Positions 1-10,973 of a DNA stretch of 64,000 nt are shown piece after piece. Each line of letters opens with the position of its first letter. Within the stretch, counting starts at the first letter, position 1. The position numbers and the translations under genes are program-made. The notes beneath the pieces were generated by a model. That model was not told where the DNA came from and did not search any database. It saw nothing but the letters and a program-made list of their open reading frames with translations. This stretch comes from Chrysaora quinquecirrha (taxonomy: Eukaryota > Cnidaria > Scyphozoa > Semaeostomeae > Pelagiidae): positions 599,850 through 663,849 of the forward strand of contig JACTAT010000045.1 of the NCBI GenBank assembly GCA_014526335.1. Direction: 5' to 3'.

Positions 1-154
1 TGAAATTGAAAATTAAAAGTAATAACAAACTAAGAATTTTTTGGGTGGACAAATTAATTAAAATATTGAAGTTTTTTGAGATATATAGAAATATAAAGAT
101 GAAGGTTTATTTTATTCAAGTTCAGCCTCGCGACCCCACAGCACAGTTGAAAAG

Positions 155-305
155 GAGGGGCAAATCACTCCAAAAAATCTCGTCCACTATTTGAAAAAGC
201 CTATTGTAATTTTGAAAATCCTTTAATAATTTTCAGGAAATTCTATTGTTCTTTGTGAAAATCCCAAAAATCTCGTCCAGTTATAAGGAAAGTGATTTGC
301 CCCTC
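155..305. mobile_element. Short MITE-like inverted-repeat element
   Basis: A perfect 15-bp inverted repeat, GAGGGGCAAATCACT at 155-169 and AGTGATTTGCCCCTC at 291-305, bounds a 151-bp AT-rich interior. Inside, the phrase CCAAAAATCTCGTCCA occurs twice as a near-perfect direct repeat. It lies directly upstream of a GIY-YIG nuclease fragment. It is too short to code for anything. I see no clear target duplication, so the exact class is open. Confidence 0.6.
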
Positions 306-337
306 GGTGGAAAAATAAGGAAATTTGCAATTGGAGT

Positions 338-583
338 ATGAGTAGCGCAGGAATGACCTGGTTACGAGACAGATTTAACGAGCGCAGACGAGACCTTATA
401 AACAAAAGACATGACAAATCTGGGGTAGCAGAACACTTCTGTCAGCCTGGACACAAATTAAACGATTTTCATGTTACACGTATACTACAAATACATACAA
501 AGGAGAGAGCCAAAAAACAATACTTCATTGGCTTGGCTAACTCTCTTGCACCTAATGGACTTAACGGAACTACAGACCGCTAA
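338..583 (+). pseudogene. GIY-YIG nuclease C-terminal fragment, Penelope-like
   Basis: The reading frame gives 81 residues with WLRDRFNERRRDL followed by SGVAEHFCQPGHKLNDFHVTRIL. This is the usual second half of the GIY-YIG nuclease found at the C terminus of Penelope-like retroelements: a helix with R-x3-R-R, then VAxHFxxxGH and a V-T-x-I-L strand. The N-terminal YIG half is absent, because a 151-bp MITE-like element ends just upstream. It lies in opposite orientation to the neighbouring GIY-YIG piece at 695-1200, so the two are separate insertions. It is a dead fragment. Confidence 0.7.
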
Positions 584-694
584 CCCAGGCTTTCTTACCT
601 ATTTTTGCTAACAGCTAACTATATAAATCATAATTAATTAGTCATATGCACCTTCGCATTTCATCTCATCTTGTGCTTTCCTGTCCACCTCATT

Positions 695-1200
695 TCATTT
701 CACCCTTGAGTAAGATAGTTGATTGATACAAGGAGTTGATAGAACTGAGTGAATGCTTTCTTTAACAAGTCTGTTTTTCCAGTTCTTATCCTCATTAATC
801 ACTGAAATGTTATCCCAATCCATCTGGTGTTTTTCCGTCCAATAATGATTGGCAAGATCACTTTTGTCAATTCGACCATGGGTCACATTTGATTTATGTT
901 CTTTTAGCCTTGTTCCAGTCTCTCTTTTCGATTGTCCTATATATTTTTTAAGACAATCTCTACATGGTATTTTGTATAGCACGTTGTTTTGTTCCAGTTC
1001 GTTAACTTTGTCTTTTGGCTTTGAAAGCGACTTTTTAAGCGTATTTAGGGAATAAATAGTACACCTTATATTTTTTGTTTAGACAAAGATCGGCAGATTT
1101 TTTCACTTGTCCCTCTGATGTATGGTAGGTTCATATAACATTTAGGTTCCTCTTTGTCAGCCTCAGTATTCTGTCTGGGCTTTGAGATTTTTCTTGTGAC
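695..1200 (-). pseudogene. Penelope-like element C-terminal region with GIY-YIG nuclease
   Basis: Read on the minus strand from about 1200 down, the translation gives LPYIRGTSEKICR, the conserved linker between reverse transcriptase and endonuclease in Penelope-like elements. Then come a stop or frame break, LSKPKDKVNELEQNNVLYKI and PCRDCLKKYIGQSKRETGTR. The latter has the CxxC before the KYIGQ core and the catalytic Arg plus RLKEH of GIY-YIG nucleases. The reverse transcriptase is missing, so this is a truncated 3' piece. The reading frame ends at 695. Confidence 0.75.
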
Positions 1201-1587
1201 CTTGCGTATAAAGTAAACTTATACGCCACGAAAGATCGTGAGAAACTAGTTTAAGTATAACATATTCATAATCAACTACGTAATGAAGAACACGTAAATT
1301 ATCTTTGCTACGTAAATTATGTAAATTATCTTTGCTACTTAAATTATCTTTGCTACGTAAATTATGAAGAACAATGCGTTTATTTTAAGGACAATACAAC
1401 TGTCAAATTTCAACTTGATTTATTAGCTTGTTTACTAGTTGAGTTCTGTTTGATCTTAGCCTAGAGTTGATTCTAGAGTTGATTTTGTGTTCGCTGATTT
1501 AGTTTTATGTTATCATAAATATGTTATCCTTAAACTGGTTTCTCATGATCTTTCGTGGCGTATAAGTTTACTCTCATAATTCTCACA
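1193..1587 (+). repeat. Putative copia 5' LTR with internal inverted repeat, and adjoining PBS
   Basis: The segment starts TGTGACC and ends TTCTCACA, directly before GGTTATGGGCCCAG (1588-1601). That string matches the unusual primer-binding site of Drosophila copia, which is complementary to an internal part of initiator tRNA-Met. This is the best support that 1587 is an LTR end. The LTR also contains an imperfect inverted repeat of about 45 bp (around 1209-1255 versus 1530-1574, core ACTTATACGCCACGAAAGATC), which could instead mark an independent MITE. The left LTR edge is uncertain because no 3' LTR was found for comparison. Confidence 0.45.
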
Positions 1588-1646
1588 GGTTATGGGCCCA
1601 GAGTAAATAGTTTTAAGGATAGCTTTTAGGACATACAAGGGTCAGA

Positions 1647-2760
1647 ATGGTTTCTGCACCAGAGGATATTGCATTGTTGAGAATTTATGGAAGTTCAAGA
1701 TATAGATGGTGTTGGAAGAAAAGGACCTATGAGCAATAGTCTCTAGAGAGGAAGCGGAACCCATAGGAGAAGACACCACAGAGGCTGTAATACAGTGCTA
1801 CAAAAAACGAGCAAGGAAGGCCTTGGCTACAGTCGATCGACAGATGAACAATTAGAATCAGTGGGAGCGCTGGTCTCAGAAGACGATCAAGTTATGACAC
1901 TGCTTTGCAGTTTGCCTGATTCATACGGTAAATTAATAGTTGCCTTAGAATCCAGAGTTGAAGCCTTAAGTATGGAATTTGTCATTGCGATACTACTCCA
2001 CGAAGAAAGAAAACGTGATGAAAATTCAGAGAATCTGGAAAGTGTGCAAAAAGCTATGTTTTCTGCAAAAGTCAGCTCTCAACCGCATAATCAAATAGCT
2101 AAGCCCAAAAGAAAGAGAGGAAAATGTTTCAATTGTGGTATGGAAGGCCATTGGGCAAAGGATTGCAGAAGGCCAAAGAAAAACAAACCAGCAGTTGAAA
2201 AGAAAGCAGGGCATGCTAATGTGTCATCAGGTATTAGTGTAGAAAGTGATGAAGATAATAATCTTTTGTTTATGATTTCATCTGGTGTCAAGAAGAATAA
2301 ACACTCTGTATGGTGTGTAGATTCGGGTGCTTCTCAGCACACGACTTACAACAAGGATCTAATGGAGCATTATATTGAGTTCAATTCACCAGAAATTGTC
2401 AGATTAGGTGACAACCGTGAAGTTGAAGCTTTTGGAAAAGGAAGAATTTTGATTGAAGTTAATCAAGAAGGAATTTATAAGCCAGCTGAGTTAGTTGATG
2501 TGCTATATGTATCTGCATTTGCAAAGAACCTGTTTTCAGTAAATGCAGTCACAAGGAAAGGTTTAACCATTTCTTTTGAAAAAGATAAGTGTGTGATTCT
2601 CAACGAAAAAGCCAGTATACTTGGTTCAGGAAAGCTGAATGCGAAGTTATACACATTGGATGCAATTGCCATGAATGTCAGGTCACAAGATGCTAAGAGA
2701 AGAGAAATTCCAGAAGAATTTTGGCATCAGAGATATGGCCGTTTGAACAATAACAGTTGA
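1647..2760 (+). pseudogene. Ty1/copia gag-protease remnant
   Basis: An ATG at 1647 opens a gag frame (MVSAPEDIALL). It shifts, then reads VLEEKDL and AIVSREEAEP with two stops, all typical of the copia gag UBN2 region. From 1795 the frame is open for 321 codons: the gag tail, the zinc knuckle CFNCGMEGHWAKDC (CCHC, codons about 110-123), and the aspartic protease start WCVDSGASQHTT, where DSGA carries the catalytic Asp. It ends at the pre-integrase motif FWHQRYGRLN. Integrase, reverse transcriptase and RNase H are absent: after the stop at 2760 the DNA is unrelated AT-rich sequence. It is therefore a 5' fragment. Confidence 0.85.
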
Positions 2761-3250
2761 ATATAAATTAAAAAATAGATAATTCGAATCCTTATCTGAG
2801 ACAGAAAAGAAAGACATATTTAAAACAATTTTGAAATCCGAAAATAAACAATAGATAGCATATTTAGCTGAGTTTGTATATTTATCACATTTACAAAGAC
2901 AAAAAAGAACAGTATTTCTAAATTAATGCTTAGTTTTTGAGATATAATTGCTTTTAAGATATAATATATAATATATTAATATGGATCCATGTATATTAGA
3001 CATAAGTAGTATGTAAGCTTAAATTCAATGGGAGCATGTTGTTTCAAGTTACTTCACTTCCAGCTACAATATAGACCACACAATTCTGGAAAATATGGTA
3101 CGGGGTCATTAATACCCCCATTGTAGCTAAAGAGTTGAAGTCTTTCTTCGAATCAACTTGATTACAAGTATGATGTATTTGTTTCTATTTTCATTGAACT
3201 ACTTTCTGCTTGGCACTAGCAGTTTGTGTTCTTATCACAGCTACTAGAGA
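2761..3250. other. AT-rich spacer, no gene seen
   Basis: This stretch follows the truncated copia fragment. It contains runs such as ATATAATATATAATATATT, but no reading frame, splice pair or repeat boundary I can support. The same holds for the duplicate at 17697-18185. Confidence 0.5.
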
Positions 3251-4280
3251 GCCGTAGTGTAGCCTCACCACCATACAGCTGGAGTTTGTTCATCCTGATT
3301 ATTACTATCTCGATTAACTGTTGCCCCTAAATGGGTTTTCAAAGTTCCATTAAAGAGCTCATACAGTCCATCTGTCTGCTGATGATAGGTCATAGTTCAC
3401 TTCTTTCCAATCCCAAACAATGTGCAGATTGACTTTAAAATCTTTAATTCACAATTTAAACCTTTGTCCGTCAGCCTAGCAAATATATCTTCAAATGCTC
3501 GTGCAACAGTCTCTACGATTAGGTAAAGGAACTTCTTCGGTATGTTTTGTAAGAAAATCAACCAATGTCAAATTAAGCAATTTCCTGACCTTGTAAAAAT
3601 CAATGGATCAATAATGTCTATTCTGATCATATGAAACGGTACTAGAATCACCTCGATAGGTTTCAAAGGAAACTTTGGCCATGACACTACTTTATTTCGA
3701 GTACAAATTTCACAAACCTTACAAAACAGTTCATGGCTTATGAAATCCGAGCCAATAATACTTGCGTTGCAATACCCATGCGACCACAATTAGAGAGTGC
3801 TGTTTTGACAATCTTCTGTTGCAAATTGCCTGGTACAAGAACTTACTTTCTGATTCTCTCATTGTTATAATCAAACATTTGCTTCGACAAAGTAAACTCT
3901 GTTCATCAACCACAAGATTTTCAAAAAGTTTTAAAGGCTCTTCAATACCCCGGATTCTGTTTCAAGTGTTAATACAAGTGTTATTACACACCCAAAAACA
4001 GTGTTAATATCTTCACATAACTGTTGTGTATTTAACAACTCTGCAGCTGAGATACTAACAACCTTTATACTATTAAGTGAGGCTCTTGACAATGCATTTG
4101 AACAGACAATCAAGAAACCAGCTCTTTAAGTAATAGTTAGTCAAATTCCTCCAACCTCAAAATCCATCTTGCAAGTTTTCCACCAGAATTCTTGATTTTC
4201 CATGCAAAGCACGATAATCAGAGACAAAATTCACTTTGTGTCAATAAACATAAGCATTGAAATGTTCCAGACTCAAGACA
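3250..4280 (-). pseudogene. Ty3/gypsy pol remnant: RNase H end and integrase
   Basis: On the minus strand the order of motifs is that of a gypsy pol C-terminal half, spread over all three frames. There is NFVSDYRALHGK (the RNase H core FxxxTDHxAL), then GGKLARWILRLEEFD, SNALSRAS (usually ADALSR), a degenerate HHCC zinc finger ending in CEICTRNK, HMIRIDII (the first catalytic Asp region of integrase), TLVDFLTKH, TVARAFEDIFARLTDKG, and TYHQQTDGLYELFNGTLKTH (the N-G-x-x-E region). It has at least four frameshifts and several stops, so it is long dead. No LTR is visible. Confidence 0.8.
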
Positions 4281-4771
4281 ACAGCTCAGCAGCCCTTGGA
4301 AATTCCATTACGGCAGCAACTGCAACAACGAGGTACAGTATGATAGTGATTTGCATAAGCTGAAGAGCTTTTGTCTTCTACATGATGTGGAAAAATTTGT
4401 TGAACAACAAATGTCGATGAACGTCATGATGCGGAATTCTGTTATGCATGGAGGAAATGAGATAGGTTGGACACATGTCACGGACATGTGTACTAGAGGT
4501 ACTGCAGTTCACTATATGCGCATATGGGGCGAAGCTGGGAAGTGTGTGAGGGCAAGCAAGATGTGCAAAGCATTTCAAAGGTGACATACAGCCAGCCAAC
4601 AGCAAGATCAAGCAGCAAATACAGACAGCAGCCAGCAAAAGCAAAGTTCTCTATAGCAGTGCAGCATGATCAAAGTAGCACATCCTCCAGCCAGCACAGA
4701 GCTTCTGTGTGATTGTTGTTTTGTGAATGTGGCTCTGCTTCTTCACTGGGACAGCAACAGCGGCAGCAGCA
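4281..4771. other. Spacer with CAGC-rich sequence; possible Helitron-like 3' flank
   Basis: The stretch between the gypsy remnant and the accessory gene. It contains repeated CAGCCAGC and CAGCAG words (4590-4700) and small frames with no recognisable motif. The end of the minus-strand Helitron-like element should fall here or in the gypsy remnant. I could not identify a convincing CTRR terminus with a hairpin. The duplicate is 19217-19708. Confidence 0.35.
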
Positions 4772-5629
4772 TCAGGAGCTTGATGTATCAGTGATGCTTC
4801 TTCCTTTTGCCGGTGCATGGAGCGGAACCTCCTCTGCAGGTGTTTTCATCTTCCGGCTGTTTTTGTGCTTCTTTTCAGAAGCGGAAGTTTGCCCCTTACA
4901 GGACTCTGGCTGTGGAGCAGGTGTCCCCTTTTCTGTAACATCTGTGGTTTCCGGCTCGTCAACTGCTGGCATTCTCATCATCATCATCCAGCGCCGCAAG
5001 CAATGTGTCAGCTATCTTCTTTGTCCCGCTAGCTGTGCTGGTGGCAGCTTTGGTGCAACAAGACAAGAACACCTGCTGCAAGGTTTTAAGGAAGGCGTTG
5101 ACTTGAAAGTGGCACCCCCATGGGGCATGCACATTTTATCCGCATGCACATCAGAATTTGACAGCAGGGCCTTGAAACGCATATAGTTTATTGCAGTTGA
5201 GAAAAGGGGTCACCAACATGGACAGCCTGTTCAAAGAATCTGTCCATGGTTGTATTTTTGGGGCACGAGCTTAAAGATGGCGCTGACAGTTGCAGCTGTT
5301 GGTGCTTCCGGCATGAATATCGAGAAAGGCTGCAGGACATCAATAAGCTGCTCATTCTAATTCTGTGCAATGCCAAGCTCTTGGTTTTTTACAAGTGTGC
5401 TCTCTTTCATTTTGTCCAGGTTGTCTGTCAGTGTCTGGCAGAACTCTGATAATGCAACTTGGGGCCGCACCAAGCACTCACAATTCTTTGCTGACACACA
5501 GTTGAACAGTGTTTGCTCTGTTGGAGCCTGCTCTGCCTCCCCATAGGGCCGGATAAAATTCTTCGGGAAGTGTTGGAAGAAGGTTATACCTTCAGCCTCC
5601 CTCTTTGACTGGTATCACTTGTTTGCCAT
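4772..5629 (-). pseudogene. Helitron-like element accessory gene (unknown family), decayed copy
   Basis: The ATG at 5629 lies 131 bp after the helicase stop (5761). It opens a frame (with a TGA after four codons) reading FFQHFPKNFIRPYG, then RPQVALSEFCQTLTDNLDKM and QLIDVLQPF. This aligns with the gene at 58847: YFAHFPKNYLTPYG, RPAIACSELYSTLDENLTLL and IVDILQKF. Both copies end in an acidic patch followed by a Lys-rich tail (here LLAALDDDDENASS, then SEKKHKNSRKMKTP). Two stops and at least two frameshifts are present. I do not recognise the family. Conservation of position, start context and sequence between diverged elements argues for a real element-encoded protein. Confidence 0.7.
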
Positions 5630-5760
5630 CGCTGCATAATAAACAATCCTGTGAGATTAATACATGGAAAAGCGGAGGCGGTCTATGACACCAAGTGGCA
5701 GGAAACCTGGTTCACACAAAGCATGACAGATTGGGACCTGATGAAAAACGTATATCACTG

Positions 5761-8219
5761 CTATGCCATTGTGTTCACAGGACGAAAATGTGCCCGAGAT
5801 AGTGGTTGCAATAGGGAGATGTCATTAAGTGAACGGACTCTTCAGAAGGCAAGATATGCCATGCCTTCTTGGGCTGTATCGGGCTGTGTCTGTATAAAAT
5901 GATCTTCTGGAGGGTTTGGCCCTGCACCTTGGCTATGGTGTATGCGTAGGCTGATGTGAATGGGTAGTATGTAACGGGGCCATGTTCTGTTATTGTTGTG
6001 ACAGGATAGACCTTGATGACATTCCCACTTGCTGATCAAACAACAACGGTGACTCTGTAAACACAGAGAACCTGACAAATTTGACCATTGATGTAGTTGT
6101 TGCCTTTGTCACAGTTCTCCAACAGCATTATGGGCATGTGTTGGATAACAGGACAAGGGCACCCACGCTGTGTACATAGAATGGATGACATAACAGGACG
6201 GTTCTTTGGTAGCCAAGAATCCTGTCATTTACAAATCTGGCAGCCTTTTTTGAGACAGTTAAAAAGAGCACCTGTGAATGTTGCCGAAAGTCGTCATCAC
6301 AGTGTTCTCGTCAACCGACGCACTAGTAATAACATGATCCTTTTGAATGGCTTTTGAAGACGGAATTGAATAACGTATATGTGTGAGAAATGCAAGCAGG
6401 TCGCTGTCATCTGTCCTATGCTGCTGATGTAGAGTGATGTTGTGACAATAGGACATCAGCTGCTCGTGATGGCCCAGTCAATGCAGGCATTGAGGACATG
6501 TGTTTTGCCAGTTCCAGGTTTTCCAGTGACCAACATAAACCGGGGCCAGTCAACATGTGGATTTGCGTCTGACCAACTGAGCTCATCCTGACACGCACAC
6601 ATGTTCAGTCTAAATACATCAAACGCATGTGCTGCCCCTGCCTGTCCCATGAGAGGTTTGACGTAAGAAGTCAGGTAGCATCAATACCTCATCAGAGAAG
6701 GGTCTCTTGTAATACTGCAACATTATCACATTCTTGTCCACATCAGCAGGACGGAGTGGACAGAAAATAACCTGCCTTGCATTTGTCCATGCCATTTTAT
6801 AGTTGGTCAGGAGCCACATTTCTAGATCCTTTATGCGGATAGCACATAAGTAGGCATATGCGATGGCTGCAGCATTGTTTGAGTGTGAGAACAATTTGTC
6901 GCAGGGCACAGACTGCTCACTTTCAGCAACATAGGTGGCAACATGCTTTAACAGCATTGCATGTTGTTTGATGTCTCGACATCCATTCTGCATGACAGAG
7001 CAGGCAGAATAGTATCAATGAATTTCTGCAGGTTTGTAGAAAAAGCATCTGATGGATGAGAAATATGCAATTCTTTCATGTTGTTGCTGATGCAGACAAA
7101 TGTGTATTCTGCTTGCAGAGGCAGATACATTGACAGCTCATCGGAAATCTGGAACTGCTTTACAACTAAAGACAACTGGGGGTTCTCTGTTGGGAAATCT
7201 GCCAGAATGTGCTCACACGATATTCTGGAGAAGTTAGACAGCCAGACAAGCAAGTGCATGTGTACAATTCCCCTGTTCTGCAACTCAAAACTGTGAATTT
7301 TACAATGGATGAGCGACACTGAACTGATGCTGAATGAAATAGGTGTTTCCGCCATTGTGGATTATCACTTCCACATAGATAACCACACATTATCTGTTCA
7401 AGGACATGTGCAAAATGCAGTGTCTCGAAGCAAGCACTTTCCGTTGGCTGCTGCAGCGTTGCATGCCTGAGCAGTTCCAGCCAGCGTGGCAGTGTGAAGT
7501 TCCATAAAGACGGTGATTTTGTTATAAATATGGATGGAAACCCATACTTTCGAATGGCATCTATCAAGTGACAGTGTTGCTATTCCCAAAAGGCTGGGGA
7601 AAATGCCCAATCAGATAATGCATGGTATGGGGAACAATGTTAAAACCTAGAAGCGTTGATGGCCCCAGTTATTGTTTTGTACACTAAGGGTCAAAGTCAT
7701 ACTGCACCAGGTCATGATGACTTGTGTAGTCTATGATACGGCTATGACACTTGTCGATGAATACAGTTTTACAACTAGAAGAGGCAGTTGTCAGCTCCAG
7801 TGGGGTGTCACACCAGTCTGTATATGGGTAATATGTGGGCCAAAGAGCACTCTCTATACCTACCCACCGAAAGATCTCAAGCTTTGTTAGGTCTTTGCCA
7901 ATTGCACGGAATGTGTCTGCCTTTTCAACATATGGTCTATAGCAAGAATCTGGGGACCCCATCAACGGCAATCACCTATGCTTACAATTACTGTTACGTA
8001 TGCTTACCAGAACAGACTTACGTTGACATTTCAGGGCAATCACAGAGTTATGCAACTGATAACCATATCCGTCATGCTCATGAGGCCCAATGTCTACGTC
8101 AATTGGGCGAAGAATGTAGTTGTCATCACAGTCTAGCATGGGTAATACTTCTGGAATATACTCCAGCATTGGCGGAAGATAAGGCAACTGCTTGCATCGT
8201 GCACAAGTATACAATAGGG
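5761..8219 (-). pseudogene. Helitron-like Rep-helicase, decayed copy
   Basis: Read from 8219 down, the pieces align in order with the gene at 52244-58698: RPIDVDIG, GIESALWPTYYPYTDWCDT, YGFPSIFITKSPSLW (Helitron-like N domain), the Rep-type motif NRGIVHMHLLVWL with two catalytic His, DTILPALSCRMDV, and the Pif1-type Walker A GKPGTGKTHVLNACIDW. Then follow QHRTDDSDLLAFLTHIR, IAKVQGQTL (motif VI; intact only in copy 2) and AYLAF. The section between Walker A and QHRT (Walker B, motif III) is deleted at about 6456. Many frameshifts are present. The element would cut and rejoin single strands and unwind DNA; this copy cannot. Confidence 0.85.
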
Positions 8220-8224
8220 GCCTC

Positions 8225-9033
8225 TTCCATTTTCTAGCAGAATACATTGATTTTAATACCCAGAAGAGAGCACATGCAAGAAACGACTTTGAAAAAGATC
8301 TGTTGAAGTTGATGAACAATTCCGTGTTCAGTTAGACGATGGAAAAACCTAAGAAATCATCAGTGTTTTGAATTCTGCGCTGATGCGATAGTCTTAAGAA
8401 AATGGGTACGAAATCCAAACTTTTATGAAGTCATTGCAATCAATGAAGACACGTTTTTGGTTGAGAAAAAATGGGAAAAGTTACACTCAACAAACCAATG
8501 TATGTTGGTTTCAGCATATTAGATATTAGCAAGACATTGATGTTTGATTATCATTATAACTTTGCAAAACAAAACCTTCCAAACGTTCAACTATGCTATA
8601 TGGACACTGATAGTTTCATCTACGACATACAAACGTCTGAAGATCAAGTCGATAAAGTATTGAAAGTCACAAAGGTGGATTCGATTTCCACAATTAGGAT
8701 AAAGAACATCCAAATTACTCTGCAACAAAGAAGAAAGTTATCGGGAAAATGAAATATGAGCTCGGTGGCGTAAGAATGAAAGAATTTGTTGGATTGAGAT
8801 CAAAGATGTACAGTTGTCAAATCGATGATGGAAATACGATCAAAAGAGTATCAAAAAGTATGTTGTGAAGAAGCAAGTGAAGCATGAAGATTAAGTGAAA
8901 TGTTTGATGGAAAGGAAAGCGGATGCACACACTCAATGCAACAGCAAATCTCACTGTCACACAATCTACACTACGGAAAGAAAAAAAATCGCTGAATCCG
9001 TTTGATGATAAAAGATACATTTTTTATGACTGA
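8225..9033 (+). pseudogene. Protein-primed type B DNA polymerase fragment, Polinton/Maverick-like
   Basis: The fragment starts at AEYIDFNTQKRAHARNDFEK, then KLMNNSVF (polymerase motif B; the next Gly-Lys is a stop here), a frame break, LNKPMYVGFSILDISK, and the catalytic motif C CYMDTDSFIYDI with both metal-binding Asp. Then come KYELGGVRMKEFVGLRSKMY and the usual tail ending DDKRYIFYD at 9031. These are hallmarks of the viral/organellar family B polymerase found in Polintons, adintovirus-like elements and relatives. The exonuclease and N-terminal half are missing; the fragment begins exactly where the opposite-strand Helitron-like gene ends. Stops and three frameshifts make it inactive. Confidence 0.85.
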
Positions 9034-9089
9034 TTTAACACGCTACAATATGGACATTATTTGCTAGAAAGACGCTGAGAAGAAAAACA

Positions 9090-9265
9090 TTGATTGAACA
9101 TTATTCTGAACTGTTTTAACGAACTGTTTTTGACATTTTTGACATCTAAACTATTTGAACAAAATCTTTAACATTATTCTAAATGGTTTAATGAACAGTT
9201 TTAACATTATTCTAAACTGTTGTTACATTATTCTAAACTGTTTTAACATTATTCTAAATTATATC
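9090..9265. repeat. Minisatellite, about 20-bp unit
   Basis: A degenerate array of the unit TTCTAAACTGTTTTAACATT, with at least six recognisable units, placed just after the polymerase fragment. Copy 2 (24025-24195) differs here by a short substitution block, as expected for a slippage-prone array. Confidence 0.75.
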
Positions 9266-9386
9266 TTCGTTTAACGTAGTTGTAAAGAAATAAATCGTTA
9301 TCTAACTTGCTCTGAATGTTGAAATATTTGCAAGTATATTATCACGGTTTGCAAGTAAATTATTAATCATTATACAATCCATAATT

Positions 9387-10060
9387 ATCAATCTCGAATG
9401 ACGTTCTTATGACTATCAATTTGAATGACCCTATCAAAGTCACCCAAAATTGCAATGTTGATCAAAGTGTCAACAGCATTTGCAAAATTTATACTTATTC
9501 TCAGATTACCATCTCTTTTAAGCAGATATTTCCCATCTGCACAGTTTCCTTTTGGGGTCAAATCAAAACCATAGATTGCTGATCCTTGTTTGAATCTATT
9601 GTAATCAGTTAGGCTAGGTCACCAGTCAACTGTAGGCATAGAAGTAATCATCACCATCATTGTTCAATTATAATGATGGAGTAGCTTCTTGATAATTTTC
9701 AAAAGCTTTCTTTCAATTCCTTCCAATACATCATATTTAACATGTATGTGACAAAGCACCAGTTTCAATTCGGAGTTGTACAAGTGTTTCCAGTTTTCCT
9801 CATCAGACAAAACACATTGCTGTTTGGACTCAATCGCCATTGAAGACTAACCCCAGGCAGCAAGTATTTGCTTTGATCGCAAATATTAACATTAGGTTTT
9901 GTCAACACTATCTTTTCACTATCATCAAATGGGGCAGATCTTGCATTTGAACCCAGATTTTTGTAGCTTCATTTGTTGGAAAGCCAGCATCTTGTTTGCA
10001 AATCGTATGGCTGACACAGTTTGTCATTTTCAAATAGTTTTTAGCTCTGGTTTCATCAAA
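9387..10060 (-). pseudogene. Polinton/adintovirus-type structural protein fragment (F54H12.2-like)
   Basis: Minus-strand pieces in three frames: LTKPNVNICDQSKYLLPGVS and RLSPNSNVFCLM, then a middle part with SELKLVLCHIHVKYDVLEGI. After a gap comes YNRFKQGSAIYGFDLTPKGN, then a block ending GDFDRVIQIDSHKNVIRD and a stop. This order, in particular the FDLTP motif followed by a G-N-L-R-I-x-I-x-F strand and a short xxDRVIQID strand, is that of the widespread F54H12.2-like family, found in Polintons and adintovirus-like elements and usually treated as a virion protein. The middle of the gene is deleted. With the polymerase next door this marks a decayed Polinton-like insertion. Homology was judged by eye. 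Confidence 0.6.
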
Positions 10061-10443
10061 CGTTCTTTAATAATACTTAATTAAAGAAAAGTACTTACCG
10101 CTTTCACTCCCAGCTTGTACTAATTATATTCTTTTGTGTGAAAGAGATTTTACCCCTGTGCAACGGGAATCTCTGGGCATCCTCTTCACGTGCAACGTCT
10201 CTTCGGAGGTCTGCACTGCCAATCTGACGCTGGGGAGGAGTCTTTAGTAATTAAACTCTTGTAAATCTTCAGTAATGAATTATCTCCTTTAGGGGATACC
10301 TCGAATCCTCTTCACATGCGGTGTCACTTCTGAGATCTGCGCTGCGAATCTGCTCTTAGGGAGGAAGAAAATACTTAGTAATTAGACATTTTCAAGTAAC
10401 ATGAATGTTTCTAAACATCAACGACTAAATGGACGATTAACTC
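10061..10443. other. Noncoding stretch with a degenerate 110-bp direct repeat
   Basis: Two related segments follow each other (about 10165-10255 and 10300-10390). Each contains CCTCTTCAC, a GTCACTTCT/GTCTCTTCG word, GAGATCTGC/GAGGTCTGC, GCTGCGAATCTG/ACTGCCAATCTG and a GGGAGGA..CTTAGTAATTA end. A third, weaker relative occurs at 26670-26720, upstream of the RING gene. Function unknown. The duplicate of this stretch is 24989-25374. Confidence 0.5.
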
Positions 10444-10866
10444 CTAATGTATTCGTCCTGGTAAATTACTCGCCACTCGGGCTACCATTTCTTTAAATTC
10501 TATCTTTTGAATTAAAAAGTCAACGTTCTCATCACTATCATTTGCAAAGCTCAGAACTCTCGCCAACATATAAGATCGTGACACATATTGAACTTCATTA
10601 CGTTCTTCAGACGCATCATCCAGACTGTCTTCACTGCTATTCTAAGTGCCAAACTCAAGGCCAGCAAAATCATGACCACCATCACCACCGTTACCTGCTT
10701 CTACGTCAGCGCCAACATCATTGATGGTGTTGACTGCACTACCGGTTAGCTCTTGAAGCGCTGTTTGCACCATTACATCACATATTGTAGGTTGTGCTAA
10801 CACAGATTCTGATGAAGGATGTCCTATCACAGACTCTGAAGGTTGTTCTGATGATTGAGCAGCAAC
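10444..10866 (-). pseudogene. Orphan last exon of the RING-H2 gene (duplicated, lacks exons 1 and 2)
   Basis: Copy of exon 3 of the gene at 25573-26434. It keeps the splice acceptor TTATTATTAG before GTTGCTGCT at 10866, the same in-frame TAG (10642-10644) and the same 65-codon open extension to 10444. One extra Ser codon (HPSSES instead of HPSES) distinguishes it. The upstream exons are missing because the duplication stops at 11069, so it cannot make a RING protein. Confidence 0.7.
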
Positions 10867-10973
10867 CTAATAATAAAGAGAATCTTGAAATGACATATTT
10901 TCCAGTCTAGTAAGTGTGCTTAAATGAGTATAAATTATGCTTTTACAAATTACCTCCGATATGTCAAAATTAT

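Noticed and set aside
1209..1574. Inverted repeat pair as a stand-alone MITE
   Set aside because: Not fully excluded, but its right arm ends 13 bp before a copia-type primer-binding site, so I treated it as internal symmetry of the LTR.
4713..5186. 157-codon plus-strand open frame
   Set aside because: It runs antisense to the accessory gene of the Helitron-like element (4772-5629, minus), which has homology at 58847. The plus-strand product has no motif.
7788..8237. 149-codon plus-strand open frame
   Set aside because: Antisense to the Rep-helicase remnant, whose minus-strand motifs match the intact copy at 52-58 kb. The same applies to the duplicate at 22721-23170.
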